From an uncultured Saprospiraceae bacterium (GTDB lineage Bacteria > Bacteroidota > Bacteroidia > Chitinophagales > Saprospiraceae), in assembly GCA_938045585.1 (NCBI GenBank), contig CALIAU010000006.1:62001-126000 (forward strand): a DNA stretch of 64,000 nucleotides. Reading direction: 5' to 3'. The number at the start of each line of letters is the position of its first letter. Position 1 is the stretch's first letter. Below, piece by piece: positions 48,050-58,351 of the stretch. Position numbers and translations under genes: made by a program. The notes beneath the pieces are model-generated. The model was not told the DNA's origin. It ran no database searches and saw nothing but the letters and a program-made list of their open reading frames with translations.

Positions 48050-48631
48050 ATGAGAGCAATTATAAATATTCTTCTTGTATTACTTATCGGGTTTCTTATT
48101 TATACATTATATAGTATTGTAAAAGAGCCAATTGCGTTCCAAAAGGAAAAAGATAAAAGGGAATCAATTGTTGTAGATCAGTTAAAGAATATCAGAACCT
48201 CACAGGAGATGTTCAGAGATATTACTGGTGAATTTGCTCCCAATTTTGATACACTCGTTTCTGTCTTAAAAACAGATAGTCTCCGTTTCGAGAGAGTAGA
48301 AGGAGATCCCGATTCAGATGATAAGTTTGTAAGAACTGTTTATTTCAAGAATGCACTAGATTCGATCAATGTGCTTGGAATAAATCTTGATTCATTACGA
48401 TATGTACCACTTGCTTCAAAAGGTACTGAATTCTCTATAGATGCAGATACTATGACGTATCAGAAAACCTTAGTGAATGTAGTAGAGGTGGGAACACGAT
48501 GGAATACGTTCATGGGTAAATATGCGAGTCCAAAGTATACTATGTACGATAACTCTTACGTGCCAAATGCCATGTTAAAGTTTGGAGACATGAATACCCC
48601 TAATATTACAGGAAATTGGAAAAACAAATAG
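48050..48631 (+). CDS. Hypothetical membrane-anchored protein
   Basis: N-terminal TM (IINILLVLLIGFLIYTLYSIV); 16 nt overlap with next gene. Confidence 0.75.
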   Translation: MRAIINILLVLLIGFLIYTLYSIVKEPIAFQKEKDKRESIVVDQLKNIRTSQEMFRDITGEFAPNFDTLVSVLKTDSLRFERVEGDPDSDDKFVRTVYFKNALDSINVLGINLDSLRYVPLASKGTEFSIDADTMTYQKTLVNVVEVGTRWNTFMGKYASPKYTMYDNSYVPNAMLKFGDMNTPNITGNWKNK

Positions 48632-49422
48632 GGATAGACTTCAAAGAAACTTTAAATCCAAAATTATCTTATCACCTTACTGCTATACTCAGTTATGATA
48701 ACTGTGAATATGCTATATCCAGCAGCAAGGGAAATCTTCTGTCCGTAGGCAGTTTTCCTATTTCTGATAGTGGTAGTGTAGAAGAGGGTTTAAGAAAAGT
48801 AGGATTACTAGATCTTAAGATTTCTAAATTCTACTTAAGTTCAAATCTCGCTCCTGTCAACTTTATAAAATCCAAGGATTTTAAATCCACAAAATTAAAG
48901 GCCTACTTCAAAGATATTTATCCATCCGATAAGTTACTTGCTTGTTCCTTGAATGCAGCTAAGTTAAAGGGGCAAAGAATGTATGTGGCACATGGAATTC
49001 CAAAGTATATTTTAGCCCGTTTTGAGAAGCTTTTTCCAAAGTTAAAGTTGTCACATCTCAGTGAGGCTATGTGTAACTATGCGAATAAAAAGAAGCACAA
49101 TGGAACTCTGGTATTTGTAGGTAAAGATTACCTTGCAATCTCTTGCCATAAAAAGGGTCAGTCTTATTTCTACAATAAATTTGACTGTTTTGGAGAATCA
49201 GATTTCTACTACTATTTAAGCCTGGTCTTTGAGGTTTTAGAGTTAAATGAAGCCAAGGAAACAATTCTAGTTGCGGGCGCCATAAAACCCAATAGTCGTC
49301 TAGCTAAATTACTCGGTTCTAAATTTAAGAAACTGAAATGGGTAACAGGATTTTATAGATATGCTACTAAGGCACCGAACAACGGAGCATATTATGCACC
49401 TCACTTTATGATTAAGTTATAA
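48616..49422 (+). CDS. DUF3822 family protein
   Basis: Located directly upstream of the RsmD-like gene as commonly seen in Bacteroidota; NGTLVFVGKDYLAISCHKKGQSYFYNKFDC. Confidence 0.75.
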   Translation: MEKQIGIDFKETLNPKLSYHLTAILSYDNCEYAISSSKGNLLSVGSFPISDSGSVEEGLRKVGLLDLKISKFYLSSNLAPVNFIKSKDFKSTKLKAYFKDIYPSDKLLACSLNAAKLKGQRMYVAHGIPKYILARFEKLFPKLKLSHLSEAMCNYANKKKHNGTLVFVGKDYLAISCHKKGQSYFYNKFDCFGESDFYYYLSLVFEVLELNEAKETILVAGAIKPNSRLAKLLGSKFKKLKWVTGFYRYATKAPNNGAYYAPHFMIKL

Positions 49423-49973
49423 TGCGTATTGTAGGAGGAGAATTTAAGGGCAGACGATTTAATCCACCTGCAAAAAATTGGCCCACTCGGCCAACAATGG
49501 ACTACGCAAAAGAAGGTCTTTACAATATCCTTGCAAATAGAATTGATTTTGAAGAAACGCGGTTCCTAGATTTATTTGGAGGAACAGGCAATCACTGTTA
49601 TGAGATGATTTCAAGAGGTTGTACAGATGCTACCTATGTGGATAAATTTCCAGGCTGTGTGCGTTTCGCCAAAGAGGTAAGTGAGAAGTTAGAAATAACA
49701 GATAAGATGCGCATTGTACACCTAGATGTCTTTAAGTTTGTGAAGACAATACATGAAAAGTTTGACTACATATTTGCAGGGCCGCCCTATGGTTTAAAAA
49801 ATATAGAAGATATCCCGACACTCATCATATCAGAAGGACTCTTAGAGCCAAACGGGTTTATAGTCCTAGAACACAATCCAAATGTTTCTTATGAAATGCA
49901 TCCTCAGCTTCGAGAAACCAGGAACTATGGGAAAACTATATTTAGTTTCTTTTCCTTAGAAGAAAAAGAGTAG
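49422..49973 (+). CDS. RsmD family RNA methyltransferase
   Basis: MRIVGGEFKGRRFNPPAKNWPTRPTMDYAKEGLYNIL, FLDLFGGTGN, DYIFAGPPYG. Confidence 0.94.
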   Translation: MRIVGGEFKGRRFNPPAKNWPTRPTMDYAKEGLYNILANRIDFEETRFLDLFGGTGNHCYEMISRGCTDATYVDKFPGCVRFAKEVSEKLEITDKMRIVHLDVFKFVKTIHEKFDYIFAGPPYGLKNIEDIPTLIISEGLLEPNGFIVLEHNPNVSYEMHPQLRETRNYGKTIFSFFSLEEKE

Positions 49974-49979
49974 GCTAAA

Positions 49980-51854
49980 TTGTCGTACTTTTGCCGAGCA
50001 AAAGCAAAGCATACAGCAGTGATAGCAGAATTACAGAAAATAACGGCGGAGGTACTTAGCGAAAAATTTGATTGTCCAACAGAGGCAGATTCGGTAGCGG
50101 TAAATTATACTAAAGATGATATCGATGGTGACTATACTATAGTATTATTTCCTTATGTCAAACGATTAGGTAAAAATCCGATGGAGCTGGGCAAAGAGAT
50201 AGGAGAAGAAATTGTGGGTGCCTTATCTACAGCGAAGTCTTATAATGTTTTGAAAGGCTTCCTTAATATAAATCTTACAGACGCTTACTATAAGGATTTA
50301 CTGAAGAAAATTTCACAAGACCCAGAGTATGGACGAGAAGAAAGAAATGGGAAAAAGGTAATGGTCGAATTCTCATCACCTAACACTAATAAACCTCTAC
50401 ATCTTGGACACATTCGAAATATACTATTAGGGTGGTCCGTGTCTCAAATTCTTGATGAGGTAGGATACGAGGTGATTAAAACCCAGATTGTAAACAATCG
50501 CGGGATTGCCATTTGTAAAAGTATGTTGGCTTGGAGTGCATATGGAGAGGGTGCTACACCAGAAAGCACTGGAATAAAAGGAGATCATTTTATCGGCAAG
50601 TATTACGTAGAATTTGAAACACGATTCAAAGCAGAATACAAAACCTGGCAGGAGAGTGCGGAAGGAAAAGCTGTTTACCAAGCATCCAAGAAAGAGGAGC
50701 AAACAGCAGAGGCATTTTTTAAAGCGTTTAAGAATAACTACTTTAATACGCACAGTGCTCTGGGAAGCAAAGCTAAAGACGTCTTGTTGAAATGGGAGGC
50801 AGGGGATACAGCCGTTGTAGATCAGTGGAAAATGATGAATGACTGGGTCTATGCAGGCTTTGATGTTACCTATGATAAGTTGGGCGTCAGTTTTGACTCT
50901 ATGTATTATGAATCGGATACCTACTTATTAGGTAAGCAGCATATAGAGCAGGGTCTAGAAAAAGGCGTGTTTTACAAGAAAGACGATGGCAGTGTTTGGA
51001 TAGATTTAGAAGATCAAAAATTAGATCATAAATTGGTTCTAAGAAGTGATGGCACCTCTGTCTATATGACCCAAGATATAGGCACCGTTGAGCAGCGTTA
51101 TGCAGAAACAGGTGCAGAGAAAATGGTGTATACAGTAGCGGACGAACAGGACTATCATTTTAAGGCTTTGTTTGCGATTATGAAAAAATTAGGAGCAAGC
51201 TATGCAGATGGATTACATCATCTTTCATATGGGATGGTTGATCTCCCTACGGGTAAGATGAAATCTCGTGAAGGGACTGTGGTCGATGCAGATGTACTGA
51301 TGGAGGAGGTTGCAGTAGAAGCAAAAAATTCGGCTGCAGAAAAGGGAGAGATTGCGGAGATGAGCGCAGAGGAACAAGCAGAGGTAATAGATCGCATTGC
51401 AAAGGCAGCACTCAAGTTTTTTATACTACGCGTGGGGGCAAAGAAACGTATGGTCTTTGATCCTAAGGAATCCTTAGATATGCAAGGACAGACTGGACCC
51501 TATATACAGAATGCCTATGTTAGAATAGCATCGGTATTAAGAAAACAAGAAGGGGATTTAGCGCAACATGATACGTATACAGACTTGCAAGAAGAAGAAC
51601 TTGTACTAATACAAGAGCTTGCAAAATATCCAGAGATTTTGCAAAGTTCAGCGGATAATTATGATCCATCTAACTTGGCAAACTACTGCTATAATCTAGC
51701 TAAGTCGTATCATAGGTTTTATCATGAGCAACGTATTTTAACGGCTGAAACAGAAGCAGCAAAACACTTTAGAATAGACCTTTCTGTACAAGTTGCAAAG
51801 GTTTTAAAACGAGGCATGTTCCTTTTGGGAATTGATATGCCGGAACGCATGTAA
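49980..51854 (+). CDS. argS: Arginine--tRNA ligase
   Basis: VEFSSPNTNKPLHLGHIRNILLGWSVSQIL; SYGMVDLPTGKMKSREGTVV; TTG start. Confidence 0.97.
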   Translation: MSYFCRAKAKHTAVIAELQKITAEVLSEKFDCPTEADSVAVNYTKDDIDGDYTIVLFPYVKRLGKNPMELGKEIGEEIVGALSTAKSYNVLKGFLNINLTDAYYKDLLKKISQDPEYGREERNGKKVMVEFSSPNTNKPLHLGHIRNILLGWSVSQILDEVGYEVIKTQIVNNRGIAICKSMLAWSAYGEGATPESTGIKGDHFIGKYYVEFETRFKAEYKTWQESAEGKAVYQASKKEEQTAEAFFKAFKNNYFNTHSALGSKAKDVLLKWEAGDTAVVDQWKMMNDWVYAGFDVTYDKLGVSFDSMYYESDTYLLGKQHIEQGLEKGVFYKKDDGSVWIDLEDQKLDHKLVLRSDGTSVYMTQDIGTVEQRYAETGAEKMVYTVADEQDYHFKALFAIMKKLGASYADGLHHLSYGMVDLPTGKMKSREGTVVDADVLMEEVAVEAKNSAAEKGEIAEMSAEEQAEVIDRIAKAALKFFILRVGAKKRMVFDPKESLDMQGQTGPYIQNAYVRIASVLRKQEGDLAQHDTYTDLQEEELVLIQELAKYPEILQSSADNYDPSNLANYCYNLAKSYHRFYHEQRILTAETEAAKHFRIDLSVQVAKVLKRGMFLLGIDMPERM

Positions 51855-51856
51855 TT

Positions 51857-53524
51857 ATGAGTACTGAAAAAGAAGAATCTTTAAATTTCATAGAAGAGAT
51901 AATCGCTGAGGATTTAAAAAACGGAAAACACGGAGGACGTATTCATACCCGTTTTCCTCCTGAACCGAATGGCCGATTACACATTGGTCATGCCAAGGCA
52001 ATCTGTCTCAATTTTGAAATTGCAAAGAAGTATGGTGGCAAGACAAATTTGAGATTCGATGATACGAATCCTACAAATGAGAAAACGGAATTTGTAGATA
52101 ATATCAAAAAGGATATTAAGTGGTTAGGTTATGATTGGGAAGAGAGAGAATATTATGCATCAGACTATTTTGATACCCTCTATGGCTATGCTGTCAAGCT
52201 TATAGAGAAGGGCTATGCCTATGTTGACGAGTCTACTGCGGAAGAGATTTCAGAAATGAAAGGAACGCCTACAGAGCCCGGTAAGAATTCGCCGTTTAGA
52301 GATAGACCCATTGAAGAGAATATGTCTGAGTTTGTGAAAATGAAGAATGGAGATTATCCTGATGGAGCCAAGGTGCTAAGGGCAAAGGTAGATATGTCTT
52401 CTCCAAACATGCATATGCGTGATCCTGTGATTTACAGAATTAAACATGAGCATCACCATAGGACGGGCGACAAATGGTGTATCTATCCAATGTACGATTT
52501 TGCACATGGGCAATCAGATAGTATTGAACATATTACCCATTCTTTATGTTCTTTAGAATTCAGACATCATCGACCACTCTATGATTGGTTGATTGAGAAA
52601 CTGGAGATTTTTCCGAGTAGACAGATTGAGTTTTCTCGTATGAATGTAGAATACATGATTATGAGTAAACGCAGGCTGATGAAGCTAGTGGAGAATAATA
52701 TAGTTACAGGATGGGATGATCCACGCATGTCTACTTTGTCTGGTGTACGTAGAAGAGGTTATCCACCAGAGGCGCTGCGCTTGCTTGTTGAAAAGGTAGG
52801 ACTGACTAAGCGGGAAAATTTAATAGAGATAAATTTATTGAATGCCTGCGCAAGAGAGGTTTTGAATAAAAAGGCAAGTCGGGTGATGGTCGTAGAAAAT
52901 CCACTTAAGCTTACTATTTCAAATTACCCAGAAGGAAATTCTGAGCTCTTGCCTGCACAGAATAATCCTGAAGATGAAAGCATGGGGGATAGAGAGATCA
53001 GTTTTGGCAGAGAAGTCTTTATAGAGCGCGAAGACTTTGATTTAGACCCGCCAAAGAAATATTTCCGCTTAGCTCCAGGCAAGACGGTGCGTTTAAAGAA
53101 TGCCTATATAATTACTTATGAGGATCACAAGTTAGATGCAGATGGCAATGTTGCAGAAGTGATTTGTAAATACTATCCAGAAAGTAAAAGTGGGAGTGAT
53201 AATTCGGGAATTAAGGCCAAGGGTGTCTTACATTGGGTAAATGCTGCAGATGCAATTCCATTAGAAATTAGGTCCTATAATACGCTATTTACAGATCCTA
53301 CACCCCTGGCACATGAGGGTAAGGATTTCCTAGATTTTATAAATCCAGATTCTTTAATAGTAAATAATAAAGCACTCGCTGAGCCTGCGTTAAAAGATGC
53401 AAAAGAGTCGGAGCATTTCCAATTCTTTAGGAAGGGATATTATATCAAGGATAGAGATTCGGATGAAAATAGCCTAGTGTTTAATCGGACGGTTACTTTG
53501 AAGGATGGTTTTAAGAAAAAGTAG
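51857..53524 (+). CDS. glnS: Glutamine--tRNA ligase
   Basis: HTRFPPEPNGRLHIGHAKAICLNF, LRFDDTNPTNEKTEFVDNI, MSKRRLMKLV. Confidence 0.96.
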   Translation: MSTEKEESLNFIEEIIAEDLKNGKHGGRIHTRFPPEPNGRLHIGHAKAICLNFEIAKKYGGKTNLRFDDTNPTNEKTEFVDNIKKDIKWLGYDWEEREYYASDYFDTLYGYAVKLIEKGYAYVDESTAEEISEMKGTPTEPGKNSPFRDRPIEENMSEFVKMKNGDYPDGAKVLRAKVDMSSPNMHMRDPVIYRIKHEHHHRTGDKWCIYPMYDFAHGQSDSIEHITHSLCSLEFRHHRPLYDWLIEKLEIFPSRQIEFSRMNVEYMIMSKRRLMKLVENNIVTGWDDPRMSTLSGVRRRGYPPEALRLLVEKVGLTKRENLIEINLLNACAREVLNKKASRVMVVENPLKLTISNYPEGNSELLPAQNNPEDESMGDREISFGREVFIEREDFDLDPPKKYFRLAPGKTVRLKNAYIITYEDHKLDADGNVAEVICKYYPESKSGSDNSGIKAKGVLHWVNAADAIPLEIRSYNTLFTDPTPLAHEGKDFLDFINPDSLIVNNKALAEPALKDAKESEHFQFFRKGYYIKDRDSDENSLVFNRTVTLKDGFKKK

Positions 53525-53583
53525 GTTCAACTAGCTATTGCATGTTCGTTATAGATTCACTGCATCCATAATTTGACTTGTTA

Positions 53584-53687
53584 GGGCGTGTCCCATACTC
53601 TTCGTGCACTCAGATTATGGGCCGGAGTATTACGGGTTTCGCTATACGCTCAGTCCTTCGGACCATAGCCCTCCATGTTCCTCACGC
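53584..53687 (-). repeat. Structured GCGTGAG...GGACACGCCC intergenic element, copy A
   Basis: Minus strand GCGTGAGGAACATGGAGGGCTATGGTCCGAAGGACTGAGCGTATAGC...GTAATACTCCGGCCC...GGGACACGCCC; nested stems GCTAT/ATAGC and GTCC-GAA-GGAC. Confidence 0.75.
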
Positions 53688-53695
53688 GGTTACTA

Positions 53696-54868
53696 CTAAG
53701 ACGAACTAAATCTATCTGCACTTAGAAAATCGAGTTCTTTCGCCTTTATATTTTCTGTTGCCATTTGAGCGAGTAATTGACCTATTGCAGGTACAAATTT
53801 AAATCCATGGCCACTAAAACCTGTCGCTAGAATAACACGATTATCTGTTCCCTCCAGAAAGTCGATAATAAAATCTTCATCTTCAGAATTTGTATATATA
53901 CAAGTTCCTGAAGATATCAGCTGAGCTGTAGCACCAGGAATATATGTATCCAATATATTCCTTACATCTTCCAACTCTTGCGGACTCGGTGGATCGAGGA
54001 GTGTATCTGGACGCACTGCTTCTGCAGGATGGTGATGTGCCATCTTAAGACCATACTCCCCATACGCATTAGTTTTTGGCTTATACGGAAAACCATAGAA
54101 GAGACCCTCGTAGTTTGGATCTTGTATATTCCAACAAGGGAAAACAGATTCTATATATCTCGTATTATCTGTGGGCTCAAAATAAAAGAAGCTCTGTCGA
54201 GTCGTTTTTAATTTGAGATTGTTGATCTTGTTTTTTAATAAGGGAGCTGTCCACGCTCCAGCGCTCATAATTAATTTGTCCGCAGTAAAAATACCCATGT
54301 CCGTATGCATGTGCACGTGTGCATTTGACAATTCCCAGGACTGTACTTTTGTATCTGTAAGTAACTCTGCGCCATTTTGCATTGCTAGGGTTTGGTAGCT
54401 TCGTATAGTTGAATCCGTATCTATGAAACCTGCCTCTGGCTCCAAGAGGGTCGAAAAATTATCTGTCGGTTTAAATTGGGGATAGCTTTTTTTTACTGCA
54501 TCCTTTGAAAACTCTTCTATTGTAATGTCATATGCTTGTGCGGAATTTTGAACACCACTTAGCAGCATGTCTTGCTCTTTTCCAAAATAGATAAGGCCTG
54601 TTTTATGGAAATGGGTTTGCTGTGTAGTTTGTTCGAGCTCAAACCAATTCTTATAGGATAATTCGAGTAGAGGCACATAATCTGGATGTTCAAAATATGC
54701 CTTTCGAATAATTCTGCTACCTCCAGAATGTGATCCCTTGAAGTGGGGTGGATTAAATTGATCCAAGGCAAGAACCTTCTTTCCCGATAGAGAAGCATAG
54801 TAGGCAGCTGAGCTTCCCATGGAGCCCAATCCTATTATGATGATATCAAAATGGGTGGTGCTACGCAT
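53696..54868 (-). CDS. solA: N-methyl-L-tryptophan oxidase / sarcosine oxidase-like FAD enzyme
   Basis: FDIIIIGLGSMGSSAAYYASLSGKKVLALDQFNPPHFKGSHSGGSRIIRKAYFEHPDYVPLL. Confidence 0.9.
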   Translation of the reverse strand: MRSTTHFDIIIIGLGSMGSSAAYYASLSGKKVLALDQFNPPHFKGSHSGGSRIIRKAYFEHPDYVPLLELSYKNWFELEQTTQQTHFHKTGLIYFGKEQDMLLSGVQNSAQAYDITIEEFSKDAVKKSYPQFKPTDNFSTLLEPEAGFIDTDSTIRSYQTLAMQNGAELLTDTKVQSWELSNAHVHMHTDMGIFTADKLIMSAGAWTAPLLKNKINNLKLKTTRQSFFYFEPTDNTRYIESVFPCWNIQDPNYEGLFYGFPYKPKTNAYGEYGLKMAHHHPAEAVRPDTLLDPPSPQELEDVRNILDTYIPGATAQLISSGTCIYTNSEDEDFIIDFLEGTDNRVILATGFSGHGFKFVPAIGQLLAQMATENIKAKELDFLSADRFSSS

Positions 54869-55054
54869 TTAGGTATTTTTGCGTTGCTTTCTAAGGGATA
54901 GTAGTCCCATGATGGCAGCAAATATGAGGAGAATTATAACTAAGTCCCATATGCTCCCTAGGTTCAGTTCTCGAGTATTGTAAAAGAAAATTCCCTTTAT
55001 CAATAGAAAAAGAAGAAGAGCTATAAAAATGGAAAGGGTGGTTCTAATAATCAT
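54869..55054 (-). CDS. Small two-TM hypothetical protein
   Basis: 61 aa, two hydrophobic segments, zero-gap upstream of solA-like gene. Confidence 0.5.
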   Translation of the reverse strand: MIIRTTLSIFIALLLFLLIKGIFFYNTRELNLGSIWDLVIILLIFAAIMGLLSLRKQRKNT

Positions 55055-55315
55055 ATAATTAAATTAATATTCTATTAATTTAAGAAAGCTTAGTAAAACT
55101 GGTGTGTAAATTGCATAATTACTATTTTACGTATGTTAAATTAATATGTTATAACAGACAAAAACCCCCATAAATAGCTGATTCTTGCTCCATAGGGGAC
55201 ACTAATTAGAATATGCAAACAGCATTAATGAATATCTTAACGTTATTTCTTAAATTAATGTTAACAAACAATAATTATAAATTCAATTAACAATTTTCAA
55301 TCAAAAAAAAATGCT

Positions 55316-58300
55316 ATGAAAAAACTCACTTCAGTTGTGCTGATATTGTTTTTAGCTACGGCTACAATATTTGCACAAAGAACGGTTACCGGTACTGTTT
55401 TGGATGCTTCGGACATTCCATTAATAGGGGCTAACGTAATCGTTAAAGGAACTTCAGTTGGTACTATTACCGATATTGATGGTAATTATTCTCTTCAAGT
55501 ACCAGATGGTTATGACGTATTGGTAGTTTCTTACACAGGTTATGGAGATCAAGAAATTGATTTAGTCAATGGTGGAACTACATCTGTAGTTTTAACAGAG
55601 GGAACAATTTTAGATGATATTGTTGTAATAGGATATTCACCCCAAAGGAGAAAGGATATTACAGGTTCGGTTTCATCTGTTGACGCTGCAAGCATAGAAA
55701 ATGTGCAGTTGCCAAGTATTGAGGCAGCCCTACAGGGGAGAGCAGCAGGTGTTACTGTAAATAAAAACTCAGGTACTCCAGGTGGTGGTATCGATGTAAA
55801 CATTAGAGGTAGAACCTCTATTACTGCGAGTAACCAACCACTATATGTTATTGATGGTGTTCCAATTATTTCTGGTGATAACTTAGATTTTACGCAAGAT
55901 GGAGTTGGTAATGGAAATATATCTGTACTTGCAGATATTAATCCTGATGAAATTGAGTCCATTGAGGTATTAAAGGATGCATCATCAGCAGCCATTTATG
56001 GATCAAGAGCTGCGAATGGTGTTGTATTAATTACAACCAAAGGAGGTAAGTCAGGAGATACAAAAATTTCTCTAAATGCTTCGCATGGAAACCAGTGGTT
56101 GCCTAAACAAATCGATGTTGTCAGTGGACCGCAATACATAGAATATATCACTGAGGTATTTGGTGCTAATATTCTTGGAACAGAAGCAGATAATAACTGG
56201 CAAGATTTAATCTTCCGTACATCTACACGATCTGATTACAATGCTAACATTTCAGGAGGTAACGATAAAACAACCTTTTTTGGTTCTTTAGGTTATTCTG
56301 AGGATAATGGAATTATGATAAACTCAGGTTTTGACCGATATGCAGGTAGACTAAATGTAAAGCACTTAGCTAGTGATAAGTTGAAGTTTAGTATGAACAT
56401 GGGTTATACAAATTCTAACACGCAGCAGATACAAAATGACAATAATATATTTGGTGCCCTTTCTACGGCAATATTATTACCACCTGTTGTTCCTGTTATG
56501 AATGAAGATGGCTCATGGGGATCTGCGTTTGGTCTTGAAAATCCTGTAGCAGCAGTTACAGATTATACAAACAATGTAAGAAGAGGTAGATTAAATGGTA
56601 AAATTGCAGCTACCTATAGCATTTTTGATGATTTGAGCTTTACAGCTTCTCTAGGTACTGATTTAGTAAATCAGAACGAAAGTATATTTGAGCCAAGTAC
56701 GCTGCAGTCTTCTACTACAGGAAGAGCGGTAGTAGCAACAATTACGAACAATAGATTTATTCATGAGTATGTTGCGAACTACGACAGAACTTTAGGCAAT
56801 GGAGTACTAAGAGCATTAGTAGGTACTTCTTTCCAAGAAGATAATGCTAATCTTACATTTACGGAAGCGATCGATTTTCCAACAGATGAATTCACAGGGC
56901 TAAATTCTGGAGCATCTCCTGTTACTACTGGAGGGGAGCAAACAGGAGATAATCTGCGCTCTTACTTTGGAAGTGCAAATTATAGCCTGAATGATAAATA
57001 CTTCATTACGGGAACATTTAGAGCGGATGGATCTTCAAGATTCATTAATAACAAATGGGGTTATTTCCCAGGTGTTTCTTTTGGATGGGATATTGCAGAA
57101 GAGTTTAATGCAGGGTTCTTTGATCAACTTAAATTAAGAGTAGGTTGGGGACAGACTGGTAATAATGTAATTGGAAACTTCCTTTCAAGACAGTTGTATG
57201 GTGGAGGTCAGAATTATTTGGATCAGCCAGGTACAGCACCTACACAGATTGGTAACCCTGATCTTAAGTGGGAGACGACTACACAAACAAACGTAGGACT
57301 TGATTTTGGATTTTTCGGTTCAAGAATTACAGGATCATTTGACTACTTTATAAAAGATACAGAAGATTTACTATTGGATAGACCAATTCCAACTACTTCA
57401 GGATTTACTACTGTTGTACAAAACGTAGGGGAGGTTCAGAATACTGGTTTTGATGTTACAATTAGAACAAGCAATATTGAAAGAAAAGATTTCTCTTGGA
57501 ATTCTACCTTCTCTGTAGGTTATTTGAAAAACGAGGTTAAAACCTTAGTGGATGGTATTCCATTTGATGCAGGTTTTGCAAATAGAATTGCTGAAGGGCA
57601 GCCTTTAGGTAGTTTCTTTGGGCACGTAACAGATGGTTTATTCCAAAACCAGGCTGAAATTGATGCACATGCAACCCAGTCAAGTGCTTCACCAGGTGAT
57701 ATTCGTTTCGTAGATATCAGTGGTGGACCAGGAGAAGATGGTATCCTTGGTACTGCGGATGATTTAGCTCCAGACGGTGTCATTAATGATAATGACAGAA
57801 CCTATGTTGGAAAAGCAATTCCTGATTTTACAGGAGGACTAAATAATGAATTAAATATTTTTGGAATTGAGGTAGGTGCATTCTTACAGTTTGCAACAGG
57901 CTTCCAAATCTATAATAATAACCTTGCATTTGCAGAAGGATTAAATAGTGTATTTGCTCCAACGGTAAGAGCATGGGAGAACAGATGGCAGGAAGAAGGT
58001 GATATTACAGATATCCCTAGGCTAGCATCAGGAGATCCTAATGGTAATAGAAGAGATTCAGATAGATTCGCTGAAGATGGTGATTATCTACGTCTTAAAA
58101 CTTTGACAATTGGATATAATATACCTTCATCTGTTTTTGGAGACACTGGTATATCTAGACTTAAGGTGTACATGTCAGGATATAACTTATGGACAGCAAC
58201 CAAGTATTCTTGGTTTGATCCAGAAGTAAATACGTTTGACGGTCAAAATACGGCATTAGGTACAGATTTCTTAACCTTCCCACAACCGAGATCGATTGTG

Positions 58301-58324
58301 TTTGGATTTAACTTAGGATTCTAA
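55316..58324 (+). CDS. SusC/RagA family TonB-linked outer membrane protein
   Basis: CarboxypepD_reg-like N-terminus, plug VVIGYSPQRRKDITGSVSSVDAASIEN, YVIDGVPI, SIEVLKDASSAAIYGSRAANGVVLITTKGG. Confidence 0.97.
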   Translation: MKKLTSVVLILFLATATIFAQRTVTGTVLDASDIPLIGANVIVKGTSVGTITDIDGNYSLQVPDGYDVLVVSYTGYGDQEIDLVNGGTTSVVLTEGTILDDIVVIGYSPQRRKDITGSVSSVDAASIENVQLPSIEAALQGRAAGVTVNKNSGTPGGGIDVNIRGRTSITASNQPLYVIDGVPIISGDNLDFTQDGVGNGNISVLADINPDEIESIEVLKDASSAAIYGSRAANGVVLITTKGGKSGDTKISLNASHGNQWLPKQIDVVSGPQYIEYITEVFGANILGTEADNNWQDLIFRTSTRSDYNANISGGNDKTTFFGSLGYSEDNGIMINSGFDRYAGRLNVKHLASDKLKFSMNMGYTNSNTQQIQNDNNIFGALSTAILLPPVVPVMNEDGSWGSAFGLENPVAAVTDYTNNVRRGRLNGKIAATYSIFDDLSFTASLGTDLVNQNESIFEPSTLQSSTTGRAVVATITNNRFIHEYVANYDRTLGNGVLRALVGTSFQEDNANLTFTEAIDFPTDEFTGLNSGASPVTTGGEQTGDNLRSYFGSANYSLNDKYFITGTFRADGSSRFINNKWGYFPGVSFGWDIAEEFNAGFFDQLKLRVGWGQTGNNVIGNFLSRQLYGGGQNYLDQPGTAPTQIGNPDLKWETTTQTNVGLDFGFFGSRITGSFDYFIKDTEDLLLDRPIPTTSGFTTVVQNVGEVQNTGFDVTIRTSNIERKDFSWNSTFSVGYLKNEVKTLVDGIPFDAGFANRIAEGQPLGSFFGHVTDGLFQNQAEIDAHATQSSASPGDIRFVDISGGPGEDGILGTADDLAPDGVINDNDRTYVGKAIPDFTGGLNNELNIFGIEVGAFLQFATGFQIYNNNLAFAEGLNSVFAPTVRAWENRWQEEGDITDIPRLASGDPNGNRRDSDRFAEDGDYLRLKTLTIGYNIPSSVFGDTGISRLKVYMSGYNLWTATKYSWFDPEVNTFDGQNTALGTDFLTFPQPRSIVFGFNLGF

Positions 58325-58351
58325 TTCTTCCAATTTAAAAACTAGATAACA

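Noticed and set aside
55549-55995. 148-aa minus-strand ORF within the SusC gene
   Set aside because: Shadow ORF antisense to the conserved plug domain.
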